A stretch of 32,389 nucleotides of DNA from an uncultured Bacteroidota bacterium (GTDB lineage Bacteria; Bacteroidota; Bacteroidia; Chitinophagales; Chitinophagaceae), in the NCBI GenBank assembly GCA_938008665.1, contig CALLKA010000198.1:1-32389 (forward strand), given 5' to 3'. The notes under the pieces were generated by a model. It saw only the letters and a program-made list of their open reading frames with translations. It was not told the DNA's origin and made no database searches. The position numbers were made by a program, and so were the translations under genes. Positions within the stretch are counted from its first letter, which is position 1. Each line of letters begins with the position of its first letter. Positions 24,031-32,389 of this stretch are shown in pieces.

Positions 24031-25446
24031 ATGAGTTGTGTAAAAAAAATATTTTTAGTTGTTTTTCTGATTATTTTAGAATTTAGCCATGTAAATGCTC
24101 AAAACTTTGAATTAGACACCGTTTATTTCGTTAAAAACACCAATTTTTTACAAAAAATTATATCCTTTCAGGACCTATATGCTAATATAAATCTAACCTC
24201 CGAAAATTACATTATTCCAGTGCAGGGTAGTATTTATGCCCCAAATGGACAGGAGATTATAAAGGATGAAAAAAGCCTTTATATCAATATTCAGCAAACT
24301 GGCTTCGTTTACAAGCTATTTAGCCAAAAGGATAGTTTGTTGGAATTTAGACGAATTGATAGAACCATTAATATCAATTATAATATTGGCTGTTTTAATT
24401 TTTTACAACAGGGCAACTTGTACAGTTATGCTGGTTATGGATTTTGGAAAACAAATGGCCATCTCCGACAATTTAATGTGATTGACAAGCAATGGGATAT
24501 CCTCCCCATGAATGAAGAAATTTTCTCCAATGGGTATCGATGGTACGCACACAAAGAAGAAAAACTATTTGTACCATTCCAAGATATTTTGAATGCCGGA
24601 TTAAAATCAATACCTGAAAACCAAATAGAAAATCAATGGGTAAGTTATTATTTAGACATGAAGCAAAAAAGCTGGATCAAATTGGGGATGTTAGATCCAA
24701 GTTCAAAAAAATTATTAATCGAGGATGATAATCCAAGTGGTTTTTTGTCAGTGAATAATGGCTTTATTCATATTATTAATGATGAGTTATACTATTTTGA
24801 TTTTATCAACAATAAAATTTACAAATCAATTAAATCGGATAATAATCAGTTTTTTATACGAAGAATTGGATTGAAGAATTCTTTTGCATATAAGGGGCAG
24901 ATTTATTTATATTATCCCTTGTCAGGACAATTTGAAACTGTTCCCTTTAATATTTCTAATTTTGAGGCTTTAAAATTTCCCATTTGGCGAAGAAATACGG
25001 GTAGTGATAAATATGTTGCTTTTATATTACTATTTATTTTAATAGTGTTTTTCATCACACGCTATTTTAAACAAAAAATTCAACAAAGAATTGTATTATC
25101 TCAGCTTAAGCATTTAAAAGCAAAATCAGTAGGCCAAGCATTTGTGGGAACAGAAATTTCTTTAATAGATATGCTTTTACAAGCTTCATTAGCTAATGAA
25201 AAAATTGAAATACATCAAATAAATCATGTATTAGGTATCAAAGATAAAAATGTGGGATTACAAAAAAAGGTAAGAAGTGATGTGATTAATGGAATTAATG
25301 ATAAATATCAAATTATTACTAATGGCCTGAATCCATTGATTGTTAGTGTTAGAAAGGAAGATGATAAACGATTCTTGGAATATTTTATTTTGGCTTCAGA
25401 GATAAAGGAAATTCAGAAAATTATCAATAAAAGCAAGACAAATTAA
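24031..25446 (+). CDS. Membrane-spanning protein with periplasmic domain and possible cytoplasmic DNA-binding domain
   Basis: 471 residues; I do not recognise a named family. Signal peptide about 1-23 (NVNAQ). Residues about 25-325 are beta-rich with repeated aromatic-Gly patterns (LYSYAGYGFWK, SGFLSVNNGFIHIINDELYYFDF, AYKGQIYLYYPL), suggesting a kelch- or propeller-like periplasmic domain. One transmembrane helix lies at about 328-345 (YVAFILLFILIVFFITRYF), followed by a basic juxtamembrane segment. The cytoplasmic part (about 371-460) has IEIHQINHVLGIKDKNVGLQ, then KKVRSDVINGINDKY and a short beta segment, resembling a winged helix-turn-helix. A one-step sensor and regulator is a reasonable inference. 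It lies 133 bases before the receptor/HmuY-like operon on the same strand. Confidence 0.75.
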   Translation: MSCVKKIFLVVFLIILEFSHVNAQNFELDTVYFVKNTNFLQKIISFQDLYANINLTSENYIIPVQGSIYAPNGQEIIKDEKSLYINIQQTGFVYKLFSQKDSLLEFRRIDRTININYNIGCFNFLQQGNLYSYAGYGFWKTNGHLRQFNVIDKQWDILPMNEEIFSNGYRWYAHKEEKLFVPFQDILNAGLKSIPENQIENQWVSYYLDMKQKSWIKLGMLDPSSKKLLIEDDNPSGFLSVNNGFIHIINDELYYFDFINNKIYKSIKSDNNQFFIRRIGLKNSFAYKGQIYLYYPLSGQFETVPFNISNFEALKFPIWRRNTGSDKYVAFILLFILIVFFITRYFKQKIQQRIVLSQLKHLKAKSVGQAFVGTEISLIDMLLQASLANEKIEIHQINHVLGIKDKNVGLQKKVRSDVINGINDKYQIITNGLNPLIVSVRKEDDKRFLEYFILASEIKEIQKIINKSKTN

Positions 25447-25448
25447 AG

Positions 25449-25494
25449 TATGACATAGGTCATCAATTTAAATTTTATCCTTGGTTATGTCATA
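25449..25494. promoter_or_regulatory. Inverted repeat between the membrane regulator-like gene and the receptor
   Basis: TATGACATA (25449-25457) and TATGTCATA (25486-25494) are exact inverted repeats 28 bases apart. The left copy overlaps a smaller palindrome, ATGAC-ATAG-GTCAT (25450-25463). The position just before the receptor operon fits a two-site operator. It could also be a weak terminator of the preceding gene, since it starts 3 bases after its stop, but no T-tract follows. Confidence 0.4.
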
Positions 25495-25561
25495 GCACTG
25501 TCATTTTTAGTAATGCTATATTTACTTTTTCAATTGATTTCAAAATTAATCTTTTTCTAAA

Positions 25562-25580
25562 TCAGAACTTTGCGTTCTGA
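25562..25580 (+). promoter_or_regulatory. Hairpin touching the receptor start codon
   Basis: TCAGAAC (25562-25568) and GTTCTGA (25574-25580) form a 7-base-pair stem with a TTTGC loop; the last base of the stem is the A of the ATG at 25580. In the mRNA it would partly bury the start codon and could limit translation. Confidence 0.4.
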
Positions 25581-27661
25581 TGAAGTTAAGATTATTATAT
25601 TTTTTGGTTTTTGCTCCAATTTGCCTTTTTAGTCAAGTTACATTTGTAAAAGATACGATACAAACACAAGGCGATAGTGTGGTGGTGACTGCAACAAGGT
25701 CAGAGCGAAAACTGAGTAATGTTACAGTACCTGTTACAATAATTAATGCACAATCAATTCAACAAATTGGCGCTTTACGATTAACTGATATTTTAAAAGA
25801 GCAACCAGGATTATCGATGACTAGCGGTTTTGGCGCAGGTGTGCAATTGCAAGGGCTAAATCCCGACTATACTATTATCTTGATTAATGGAGAACCTTTG
25901 GTGGGGAGGACAGCTGGCGTATTGGATTTAAATAGAATTGCACTCGGCAATATTAAAAAAATTGAAATCGTTAAAGGGCCATCCTCCAGTTTATATGGAA
26001 GTGAGGCTATGGCAGGTGTAATTAATATCATTACCGATGCAACGACTAAAACACCTTTGCAATCCTCACTTAGGTACGGCACCTATAATACAATTGATGC
26101 GGGGCTGAATAATACGCTAGCTTCTAAATTTATTTTTTATCAAGGCTATTACAATTATTATAGCACAGATGGTTATAGCATACGGCCAAGTTCGGCTTCA
26201 AGGGTTACAACTCCCATAAAAAGGATAGCTACGAATCAACAATTCAAATATAATTTAACCAACAATACCAATTTACTAGTTGGGCTTAGATTTACAAATG
26301 AACAAATTAAAAATGAATTATCTGTAACGAATGGTGGTTTGACGATTAATTCTAATGGGGAGGAAAAAAATACAGATTATAATATAGCAAGTTCATTAAA
26401 TCATCGATTCTCAAATTCCTTAAAAACAAGTTTCAGGTCCTATATTACGCAATACAATGCAACTCAAAATTTATTAACCATTTCTGGCGCGCCTTATACT
26501 GATATACTAGACCATGTATTTAACAGGCTTGAAAATCAAACTGACTGGGTAGTAAACAAAAAACTTACTGCGATAGTTGGAGGAGGTGCGGTCATGGAAG
26601 GTGTGAAAAGTAGTCGATATGATAGTGAAAAAATAAGAAAGACCAATACAAATCAATATGCGTTTAGCCAGTGGGAATGGATACCTAATTCTAAATTAAT
26701 TTTGATTGGAGGGATTCGTTTTGATCAAAATCAAACATATGCTTCTGCATGGAGTCCGAAGGCTTCCATGTTGTATAAAATAAATAAGAAAAATAGAATT
26801 AGATTAAGTGTAGGGCAGGGATTTAAAGCACCTGACTTTAGACAGTTATATTTAAATTTTACAAATGCAGCAGCAGGTTCGTATAGCGTATTTGGAACAG
26901 CGCAAGCACAAAAAGTGATTGGGCAATTAAATTCACTTGGTCAAATAGGCACTTTGTATAATAATTTTTATCAATTAAAATCCCTGCAACCAGAATATGC
27001 TACTGGCACACATGTAACATGGGAATTTGAACCTAATGCAAAAAACAATTTTAGTTTTCAATTATTTAGAAATGATATTCGAAACTTAATCGAAGTACAA
27101 CAAGTAGGCGCCTACATTACAGGCGCTCAAATATATAGCTACTTAAATATTGGCCGAGCTTTTACAACAGGTTTTGAGTTTGAAGCAAAACATCAGTTGA
27201 CTAAACAATTTTCAATAAGCGCTGCTTATCAATATTTAGAGACAGGGGATAAGGATCAATTAGCTCAAATCAAAAATGGTACCGTTTATACCAGAGATGC
27301 AAATGGGTTAAGTCGAAAATTAAATGTGAGTGAGTATGTGGGACTTCCAAATAATAGTAAGCATAAAGCACAGCTGAAATTTAATTACAGTAATCAAAAT
27401 GGATTATTTGGCAATATCAGAGCGCTATATCGAAGCAAATGGGCCGTTAATAATACCAATGGAAATGAAGTATTTGACGACGGTGATAGTTTTGCTGAAG
27501 GATATATTGCTTTACACTTATCTATTGGTAAGGATTACATGAACGGCCTTGGTTTCCAATTTGGCTGCGATAATATGTTGAATTATATAGATGCCCTTAA
27601 CCTACCTAATTTACCAGGAAGAACATTTTTCGCAACACTTAAAATACAAAAATCAAAATAA
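25580..27661 (+). CDS. TonB-dependent receptor of the HmuR-like type
   Basis: 693 residues. Signal peptide about 1-18 (LFSQ). The plug domain (about 33-150) has DSVVVTATRSERKLSNVTVPV, LKEQPGLSM, IEIVKGPSSSLYGSEAMAGVINIIT. The barrel includes the QGFKAPDFRQLYLNF segment that matches the FRAP/YRAP region of heme receptors, and closes with FFATLKIQK. The NPDL motif that usually follows in that group is not present; an insertion of about 40 residues leads to LKSLQPEY instead. It is followed after 9 bases by a HmuY-like lipoprotein gene, the arrangement of hmuY/hmuR loci with the order reversed. Heme or another small cofactor is the likely cargo, with heme not proven. Confidence 0.88.
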   Translation: MKLRLLYFLVFAPICLFSQVTFVKDTIQTQGDSVVVTATRSERKLSNVTVPVTIINAQSIQQIGALRLTDILKEQPGLSMTSGFGAGVQLQGLNPDYTIILINGEPLVGRTAGVLDLNRIALGNIKKIEIVKGPSSSLYGSEAMAGVINIITDATTKTPLQSSLRYGTYNTIDAGLNNTLASKFIFYQGYYNYYSTDGYSIRPSSASRVTTPIKRIATNQQFKYNLTNNTNLLVGLRFTNEQIKNELSVTNGGLTINSNGEEKNTDYNIASSLNHRFSNSLKTSFRSYITQYNATQNLLTISGAPYTDILDHVFNRLENQTDWVVNKKLTAIVGGGAVMEGVKSSRYDSEKIRKTNTNQYAFSQWEWIPNSKLILIGGIRFDQNQTYASAWSPKASMLYKINKKNRIRLSVGQGFKAPDFRQLYLNFTNAAAGSYSVFGTAQAQKVIGQLNSLGQIGTLYNNFYQLKSLQPEYATGTHVTWEFEPNAKNNFSFQLFRNDIRNLIEVQQVGAYITGAQIYSYLNIGRAFTTGFEFEAKHQLTKQFSISAAYQYLETGDKDQLAQIKNGTVYTRDANGLSRKLNVSEYVGLPNNSKHKAQLKFNYSNQNGLFGNIRALYRSKWAVNNTNGNEVFDDGDSFAEGYIALHLSIGKDYMNGLGFQFGCDNMLNYIDALNLPNLPGRTFFATLKIQKSK

Positions 27662-27670
27662 ATATAAATT

Positions 27671-28318
27671 ATGAGACAAATTTTAAAACCCTTTTTATTA
27701 TTACTTACTTTAAGTAACATCTTATTTTCTTGTACCAAAGACGAAACAACTGTTGCATTATCCGTAACAGCAATAACTGTAAATAACTTACCTGCAGATA
27801 CAGTTTTAGGTATTAATACAACAACTGGTATGCCCTTCAGTGCTGGTAAGTATACCTTTTTTAGCCTAGAACGAAATGCAATTGTACCTAATACTGATAG
27901 TGCAAGCACTCAATGGGATCTTGCGTTTGCTTCAAATAAAATTTTGACCAACGGAGGAACCAGTGGCAAGGGTTTAGGCGGTGCTTTTGTTTACGTTGGA
28001 TTATTTGATGATTTAAAAAGCATTCCAAGTGATTCAGTTTTTAAAACTGATAATGCACCTGCTTCATTTGCGGTTACATTTGGTAGTGGAAAAGGGTGGT
28101 ATGTGTATGATCAATTAACAAGTTTAATTACACCATTGGCAGGTAGGGTATTAGTGATCAGAACGGCATCTGGAAAATTTGCCAAGGTGGAAATAATTAA
28201 TTACTACAAAGGTGGTGTAACCTTGCCAATCACTGCATCAGATAGTGACAAATTATCCAAACAACGCTATTACACGTTTAGATATGCTTATCAACCCAAT
28301 GGAAGTAAAACCTTTTAA
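27671..28318 (+). CDS. HmuY-like lipoprotein without histidine
   Basis: 215 residues. Lipoprotein signal with lipobox LFSC, lipidated Cys21. The HmuY-type beta fold is suggested by STQWDLAFASNKILTNGG, GKFAKVEIINYYKG and the closing RYYTFRYAYQPNGSKTF, which are family landmarks. Characterised HmuY proteins hold heme with two His (Porphyromonas) or two Met (Bacteroides, Prevotella, Tannerella relatives). This protein contains no His at all and only one Met after the start (Met54), so neither pair is possible. It is probably displayed on the outer membrane and hands cargo to the receptor encoded upstream. Operon spacing is 9 bases. Confidence 0.85.
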   Translation: MRQILKPFLLLLTLSNILFSCTKDETTVALSVTAITVNNLPADTVLGINTTTGMPFSAGKYTFFSLERNAIVPNTDSASTQWDLAFASNKILTNGGTSGKGLGGAFVYVGLFDDLKSIPSDSVFKTDNAPASFAVTFGSGKGWYVYDQLTSLITPLAGRVLVIRTASGKFAKVEIINYYKGGVTLPITASDSDKLSKQRYYTFRYAYQPNGSKTF

Positions 28319-28361
28319 TACCTACTGGGAATAAAAAATTAGTATAGTGAACGATTTAATT

Positions 28362-28394
28362 AAACAGACCCGCTCCAAAGGAGCGGGTCTGTTT
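28362..28394. terminator. Strong bidirectional terminator after the HmuY-like gene
   Basis: AAACAGACCCGCTCC (28362-28376) and GGAGCGGGTCTGTTT (28380-28394) form a 15-base-pair GC-rich stem with a three-base AAA loop, followed by GTTATT. On the minus strand the A-rich left flank gives TTTAATTAAAT. It lies between convergent genes and serves both. Confidence 0.9.
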
Positions 28395-28422
28395 GTTATT
28401 GGACAGTAATAGATTGAGTAAG

Positions 28423-28905
28423 CTATTTGGATTTAAAACTCCAGGTAATATTAAATTCAGCAACAACTTCATTTGCGCTGTTTTTACCTACTGATTTACA
28501 CACTATTGTTCTGCCTTCCTTTGTTGCTATCGCTTCATTGATTGCATTTTGAATCATTTGCCCATCTTCACAAGTAAATAAAATGACGCCCGTTGCTTTT
28601 TTTACGAAAGTGACCTCCATTTTCACGACCAGCATACTCACCTTGGGTATTCGTTGATACACTTGTCCAAATGCCAACATCCCACTGCACATTTCGGCAG
28701 CCATGGCTTCCACTGCGAAGTAGATGGATTTAAATGGGTTCATACTGAACCAGGAATAGCGAATACGCACTACACAGGTGTTGGCATCAAAATGATGAAT
28801 CCGCAAACCAGCAAAAAAAGCGGCGGGTAGTTTTGTAAATAAAAAGAACCGAAACTTAATAGGTTTGCTAATGATATTCTTGAAAGTGTTGAATGATGGG
28901 TTCAT
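28423..28905 (-). CDS. DUF4442 hot-dog-fold thioesterase-like protein
   Basis: 160 residues from the ATG at 28903-28905; a longer frame would need a TTG. The core matches DUF4442: PAAFFAGLRIHHFDANTCVVRIRYSW, NPFKSIYFAVEAMAAEMCSG and VTFVKKATG, in the order of a hot-dog fold with a central helix. Relatives are acyl-CoA thioesterase-like proteins of unproven substrate. No signal peptide is present. It is followed on the same strand by the convergent terminator and preceded by the Dabb gene 46 bases upstream, probably in one transcript. Confidence 0.82.
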   Translation of the reverse strand: MNPSFNTFKNIISKPIKFRFFLFTKLPAAFFAGLRIHHFDANTCVVRIRYSWFSMNPFKSIYFAVEAMAAEMCSGMLAFGQVYQRIPKVSMLVVKMEVTFVKKATGVILFTCEDGQMIQNAINEAIATKEGRTIVCKSVGKNSANEVVAEFNITWSFKSK

Positions 28906-28951
28906 ACAGAGCAAATTTTAATCTTACGCTAAAGCGGATCGACAAATATAA

Positions 28952-29272
28952 TTAGCAACTTAATGCATCATAAATCACTACTTTTTGCCATAAGTGATGA
29001 CAAGTTTCCTTGAAAGCATCATGCAGTGGGTGAACTTGATATTCTTCTTCTTTTTCTGCGGATTCAAAAAGACATAGCCAGGAAATACTATAGTCCTTTT
29101 CAATGACATCGCGTGTTGTGTTTGCAGGAGATCCAATATTTGAAAAAACAATACAAGGCACTTTTGATAAAGATTGTAAACCTTCCATTAATTGCGCTTT
29201 ATCTTCAACGGAATTGGGGTTTTTCAAATAAAATAGTACATGATGTACAAAATGTGAATTTGCTGTGTTCAT
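28952..29272 (-). CDS. Dabb (stress-responsive alpha/beta barrel) domain protein
   Basis: 106 residues. The ferredoxin-like Dabb fold is recognised by FVHHVLFYLK at the start, LQSLSKVPCIVFSNIGSPANT, YSISWLCLFESAEKEEEYQVHPLHDAF, and the last strand KVVIYD. These proteins form dimers; some are cyclases or isomerases, most are uncharacterised. No signal peptide. It is probably the first gene of a two-gene unit with the DUF4442 gene and is divergent from the giant surface protein. Confidence 0.88.
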   Translation of the reverse strand: MNTANSHFVHHVLFYLKNPNSVEDKAQLMEGLQSLSKVPCIVFSNIGSPANTTRDVIEKDYSISWLCLFESAEKEEEYQVHPLHDAFKETCHHLWQKVVIYDALSC

Positions 29273-29355
29273 AGAAGTTTAAATAAGGAGTAATTTATTG
29301 ATTAAAAGTAAAATTAATAATGGTTATCTGCTAATTTTATTTAGTAAATTTACAA

Positions 29356-32300
29356 ATGCCCATTTCACGATTATTAGTGCCATTTTTTAAGCGTTTAATG
29401 CTTGCATTCATTGGAATTGTTTTATTTAGTGAAGTACAAGCACAATCGGATCGTGAATTTTGGTTTGCAGCACCAGAGGTAACCTCACAACATAGTGATA
29501 ATCCTATCTTTCTTCGATTTACTACATACTCAAAAGATGCGATTATTACTATCGATCAACCAGCAAATCCTAGTTTTACGCCCATTACAATTAATCTAGT
29601 TGCGAATGCAACGTATAGCTTGCCGTTTACATCCTACAAAGAAATTGTTGAAAATAAGCCAGGCAATACTGAATTAAATTATGGAATACGAATTACTGCT
29701 ACTGCTTCCATATCGGCTTATTATGAATTAGCCTCCGCTAATAATCCTGAAATTTTTCCATTGAAAGGGAATGTTTCAAAAGGACTTGATTTTATTATTC
29801 CCGCGCAAACTAGGTTTAATAATCAAACTTATGCCGCATTTCCTGCGAATAACGGCTTTGCTATAGTAGCCACCGAGGATAATACCACTATTAATATTGA
29901 ATTAACACACCCCGATGAAAAAGGAAATACTAATATTACTGTTAAGTTAAATAAGGGACAAACCTATGCAGTAAATGCTGCAAGTAATTTTGCCACATTG
30001 CATATCGGTGGATCAAGGGTCACTTCGGATAAACCCATATGTGTAACTGTTTATGACGATTCCATTGTAATTGGTGGTTGGGATTTGATTGGTGATCAAA
30101 TTGTACCAAGTAATAACACAGGTAAAAAATTTATTGCAGTAAGAGGGGAACTTTCCGCCCCAGGATTTATCGCTTCAGATTTATGCTATATATGGCCTAC
30201 AGAAGATAATACCGAAATTATAATTAACGGGAATCCACTGATTCGTAAATATAATCGCGGAGAAAGTTTCGAATATCAATTGTCAGATTACTCTGCTTAT
30301 ATCACTACAGATAAAAATGTATATGTTTTTCAATTAACAGGAACTGGTACTGAAGCAACTGCAACTTCTTTGCCAGGTATTGAATGTACAGGTTCTCAAA
30401 GCGTTTCATTTGTTCGCCCCTCTACTGGCGCGTTGTATTTAAATATTTTATGTAAAAAAGAAGATATTGGAAATTTTGCAATTAAAGGAGATGCTACACT
30501 TATTACAGCTTCTATGTTTACTGTAGTTCCGGGATCCGCAGATGTTTGGCGTTACGCTAGAATTAATTTAACGAGTAATCCTATTCTGAATGCATTGATT
30601 AATATAAATGATGCTACTTCCATCACCAATAGCTCAGGATTATTTCATCTAGGGTTTTTAAATTCAAGTAATGGGGGCTCTCGCTTGGGTTATTTCTCCA
30701 ACTATGCACAGGTAACCTTAGCACCTGTAATTACTTCCACCGCCTGTTTTGGATCTGACATTAAATTAGCTGCTACGGAATTACTTAACGTAAATTATAA
30801 ATGGACAGGACCAAATAATTTTTCTTCAACAATTTCAAATCCCACAATTTCGAATGCCACGATGAGGGATTCAGGAATGTATATTGTAGTTGCAAATATT
30901 AATGGATGTGGAATTTCAACGGATAGTGTTCGAGTGGTAGTGCATCCAAAACCCACCATTCATTTCTTAAAATCGATTGATACAGTTTGCCTAGGAAGTG
31001 CTAGAGATATACATTACTCATTGGATGGGAAAGCGCCGTGGACACTTGAATATAGTAATGGCACTGTAAACTCAATCATTACTAATATTGGGCAATCCCC
31101 CAATTTTTTTATAGTAACACCTGCTGTTAAGACAGTTTATAGTGTTGTTAATATTAAGGACTCCAATTCCTGTGTGGTAAGTGTAAACACGAGTAATGAA
31201 AAAGATACCATTATCGTAAATAAATTACCCGTGGTTAATTTCGATTTTGCAACAATCAGGTGTGCGCAACGAGATATATTATTTACGGATCAATCAAAGG
31301 GAGATTTAGATACTGTGGCCCATTGGTATTGGGATTTTGGTAATGGAAAAACAAGGAATGAATTATCTAAAACACCATTGAATGAACAATTTAATTTATG
31401 GGGTACCTATAATGTAAAGTTAGCTGTACAAACCAAATTAGGTTGTAGCGATTCGCTGACAAAATCAATATATGTGCATCCCAATCCAACCGTAGGTTTT
31501 GAATTACCTGAAGTTTGTTTGGATGATAAATTTGCCCAATTCAAGGATACTAGTTTTTTAGCAGATAATAATACAAATTCATTTGATTATTTATGGAATT
31601 TTAATGTTGCACCTCCTGTTGGAAAAAAATTGCCTAATATTTTGCCAGCAGCATTTACCCAACAAAATCCTATTGTGCAATACAATGATTGGGGTGATTA
31701 TAAAGTGTCATTAAGGGTAACGCACAAAACAACAGGTTGTATAGCAACGGACACCTCTGATTTTAGGGTCAATGGCGCCGTACCTAAATCACAATTTAAA
31801 ATTGTAAATGCGGATACACTTTGCAGTAATCAATCCGTAAAAATTATTGATTCATCTTGGGTTGATTTTGGAAGCATTGGAAAACTAATTATTAAATGGG
31901 GCGATGGATCACCTGATTCAGTTGTCAATGATCCAAGTATTGATCCAAACGCGACTAAAGTATACCAACATTATTATGCAAATATTTCATCGCCCAATAA
32001 TTTAAAATTAGATTATCAAATAACGCTTACAGCATATTCAGGAGGCAGTTGCTTTATTGGCACAACTAAAAATATAAATATAATTCCACCACCTGAAATG
32101 CCCATCATACAAACCACTAAGGATTATTTGTGTTTATTTGATACACTTACTTTAAATACATCTACGCTTGGCGGCATTGGAGATTTTTCATATTTGTATA
32201 CTTCCGATAATTCAAATGCTAGCATCTTTGGTAATGCTATAAAAGGTTTGTTAAATGGGGGTGCGCAAGTTTCTATGAAAGTAATAGATCGGAAAAATTG

Positions 32301-32389
32301 TATTTATCCTTATCAAAATATTTTTTCCATAAATGTGCGAGATATTCCAACTGCTGAAATTTTACCAGGAGATAGTATCATATGTAATG
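29356..32389 (+). CDS. Giant IgGFc-binding/PKD-domain surface protein, 3' end beyond window
   Basis: The frame from ATG at 29356 stays open for 1011 codons to the window edge. Signal peptide about 1-30 (EVQAQ). Residues about 33-455 match the IgGFc-binding-like N-domain of Bacteroidota surface proteins (SDREFWFAAPEV, AFPANNGFAIVATEDNTTI, KPICVTVYDDSI). An Ig-like domain follows (about 460-535, CFGSDIKLAA to VHPKPTI), then a SprB-type segment (about 540-615), and PKD domains (about 616-710 with WYWDFGNGK and VKLAVQTKLGC, and about 711-800), with further repeats to the end. Such proteins usually finish with a gliding-motility-associated type IX secretion signal; that part is outside the window. 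Confidence 0.88.
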   Translation, partial: MPISRLLVPFFKRLMLAFIGIVLFSEVQAQSDREFWFAAPEVTSQHSDNPIFLRFTTYSKDAIITIDQPANPSFTPITINLVANATYSLPFTSYKEIVENKPGNTELNYGIRITATASISAYYELASANNPEIFPLKGNVSKGLDFIIPAQTRFNNQTYAAFPANNGFAIVATEDNTTINIELTHPDEKGNTNITVKLNKGQTYAVNAASNFATLHIGGSRVTSDKPICVTVYDDSIVIGGWDLIGDQIVPSNNTGKKFIAVRGELSAPGFIASDLCYIWPTEDNTEIIINGNPLIRKYNRGESFEYQLSDYSAYITTDKNVYVFQLTGTGTEATATSLPGIECTGSQSVSFVRPSTGALYLNILCKKEDIGNFAIKGDATLITASMFTVVPGSADVWRYARINLTSNPILNALININDATSITNSSGLFHLGFLNSSNGGSRLGYFSNYAQVTLAPVITSTACFGSDIKLAATELLNVNYKWTGPNNFSSTISNPTISNATMRDSGMYIVVANINGCGISTDSVRVVVHPKPTIHFLKSIDTVCLGSARDIHYSLDGKAPWTLEYSNGTVNSIITNIGQSPNFFIVTPAVKTVYSVVNIKDSNSCVVSVNTSNEKDTIIVNKLPVVNFDFATIRCAQRDILFTDQSKGDLDTVAHWYWDFGNGKTRNELSKTPLNEQFNLWGTYNVKLAVQTKLGCSDSLTKSIYVHPNPTVGFELPEVCLDDKFAQFKDTSFLADNNTNSFDYLWNFNVAPPVGKKLPNILPAAFTQQNPIVQYNDWGDYKVSLRVTHKTTGCIATDTSDFRVNGAVPKSQFKIVNADTLCSNQSVKIIDSSWVDFGSIGKLIIKWGDGSPDSVVNDPSIDPNATKVYQHYYANISSPNNLKLDYQITLTAYSGGSCFIGTTKNINIIPPPEMPIIQTTKDYLCLFDTLTLNTSTLGGIGDFSYLYTSDNSNASIFGNAIKGLLNGGAQVSMKVIDRKNCIYPYQNIFSINVRDIPTAEILPGDSIICN

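Overview
The window looks like chromosomal DNA of a member of the Bacteroidota, most likely Chitinophagales/Chitinophagaceae. The evidence is an AT-rich genome, TonB-dependent receptors with a carboxypeptidase-like N-domain, a GLPGLI-family protein, a HmuY-like lipoprotein, DUF1684 and DUF1080 proteins, an IgGFc-binding/PKD surface protein, few Shine-Dalgarno sequences, and several perfect matches to the Bacteroidota -7 element TAnnTTTG. I see no rRNA, tRNA, CRISPR array, insertion sequence or phage gene. The family placement is an inference from gene content.

Layout. Positions 1-170 hold the tail of an unknown gene and a possible 24-residue membrane peptide. From 169 to 3779 there is a minus-strand run of exported or hydrolytic proteins: S41 lipoprotein protease, esterase, single-domain asparaginase and GDPD phosphodiesterase. 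From 3900 to 6149 are a DUF1684 protein and a UDP-sugar dehydrogenase on the plus strand. They face a penicillin/AHL-acylase-type Ntn hydrolase (6153-8249, minus). A small HAD phosphatase (plus) converges on a YwaF-like membrane protein, and a DUF1080 lipid- or sugar-related secreted protein follows (minus).

The most unusual locus is 10404-12966. Two ATP-grasp ligases related to D-Ala-D-Ala ligase lie back to back in one minus-strand operon. The second carries a C-terminal SET methyltransferase domain with an intact-looking post-SET zinc site. Both lack the substrate loop of true D-Ala-D-Ala ligases and share a cysteine at that place. A LuxR-type regulator is transcribed divergently, and the shared 259-base intergenic region holds two inverted repeats, one of them on the predicted luxR -33 element. 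I infer a small, regulated ligate-and-methylate pathway of unknown product. I do not know a described system of this composition.

From 14001 to 21145 come a Tat-exported sugar-isomerase-like protein (minus), a TonB receptor plus GLPGLI protein operon with matching glycine-rich tracts (plus), and a second TonB receptor (minus). From 21232 to 23603 is a phosphate uptake operon (DUF47 PhoU-like protein, then a PiT transporter with a large central insertion). Its divergent upstream region contains a strong terminator facing the operon with no gene before it, which suggests a small RNA or a leader attenuator.

From 24031 to 28318 is a probable cargo-uptake locus: a membrane-spanning protein with a periplasmic domain and a possible cytoplasmic DNA-binding domain, a HmuR-like TonB receptor and a HmuY-like lipoprotein. 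The HmuY-like protein contains no histidine and only one internal methionine, so the usual heme ligation is not available to it. The window ends with a DUF4442 thioesterase-like protein and a Dabb protein (minus), and the first 1011 codons of a giant IgGFc-binding/PKD surface protein (plus) that runs off the edge.
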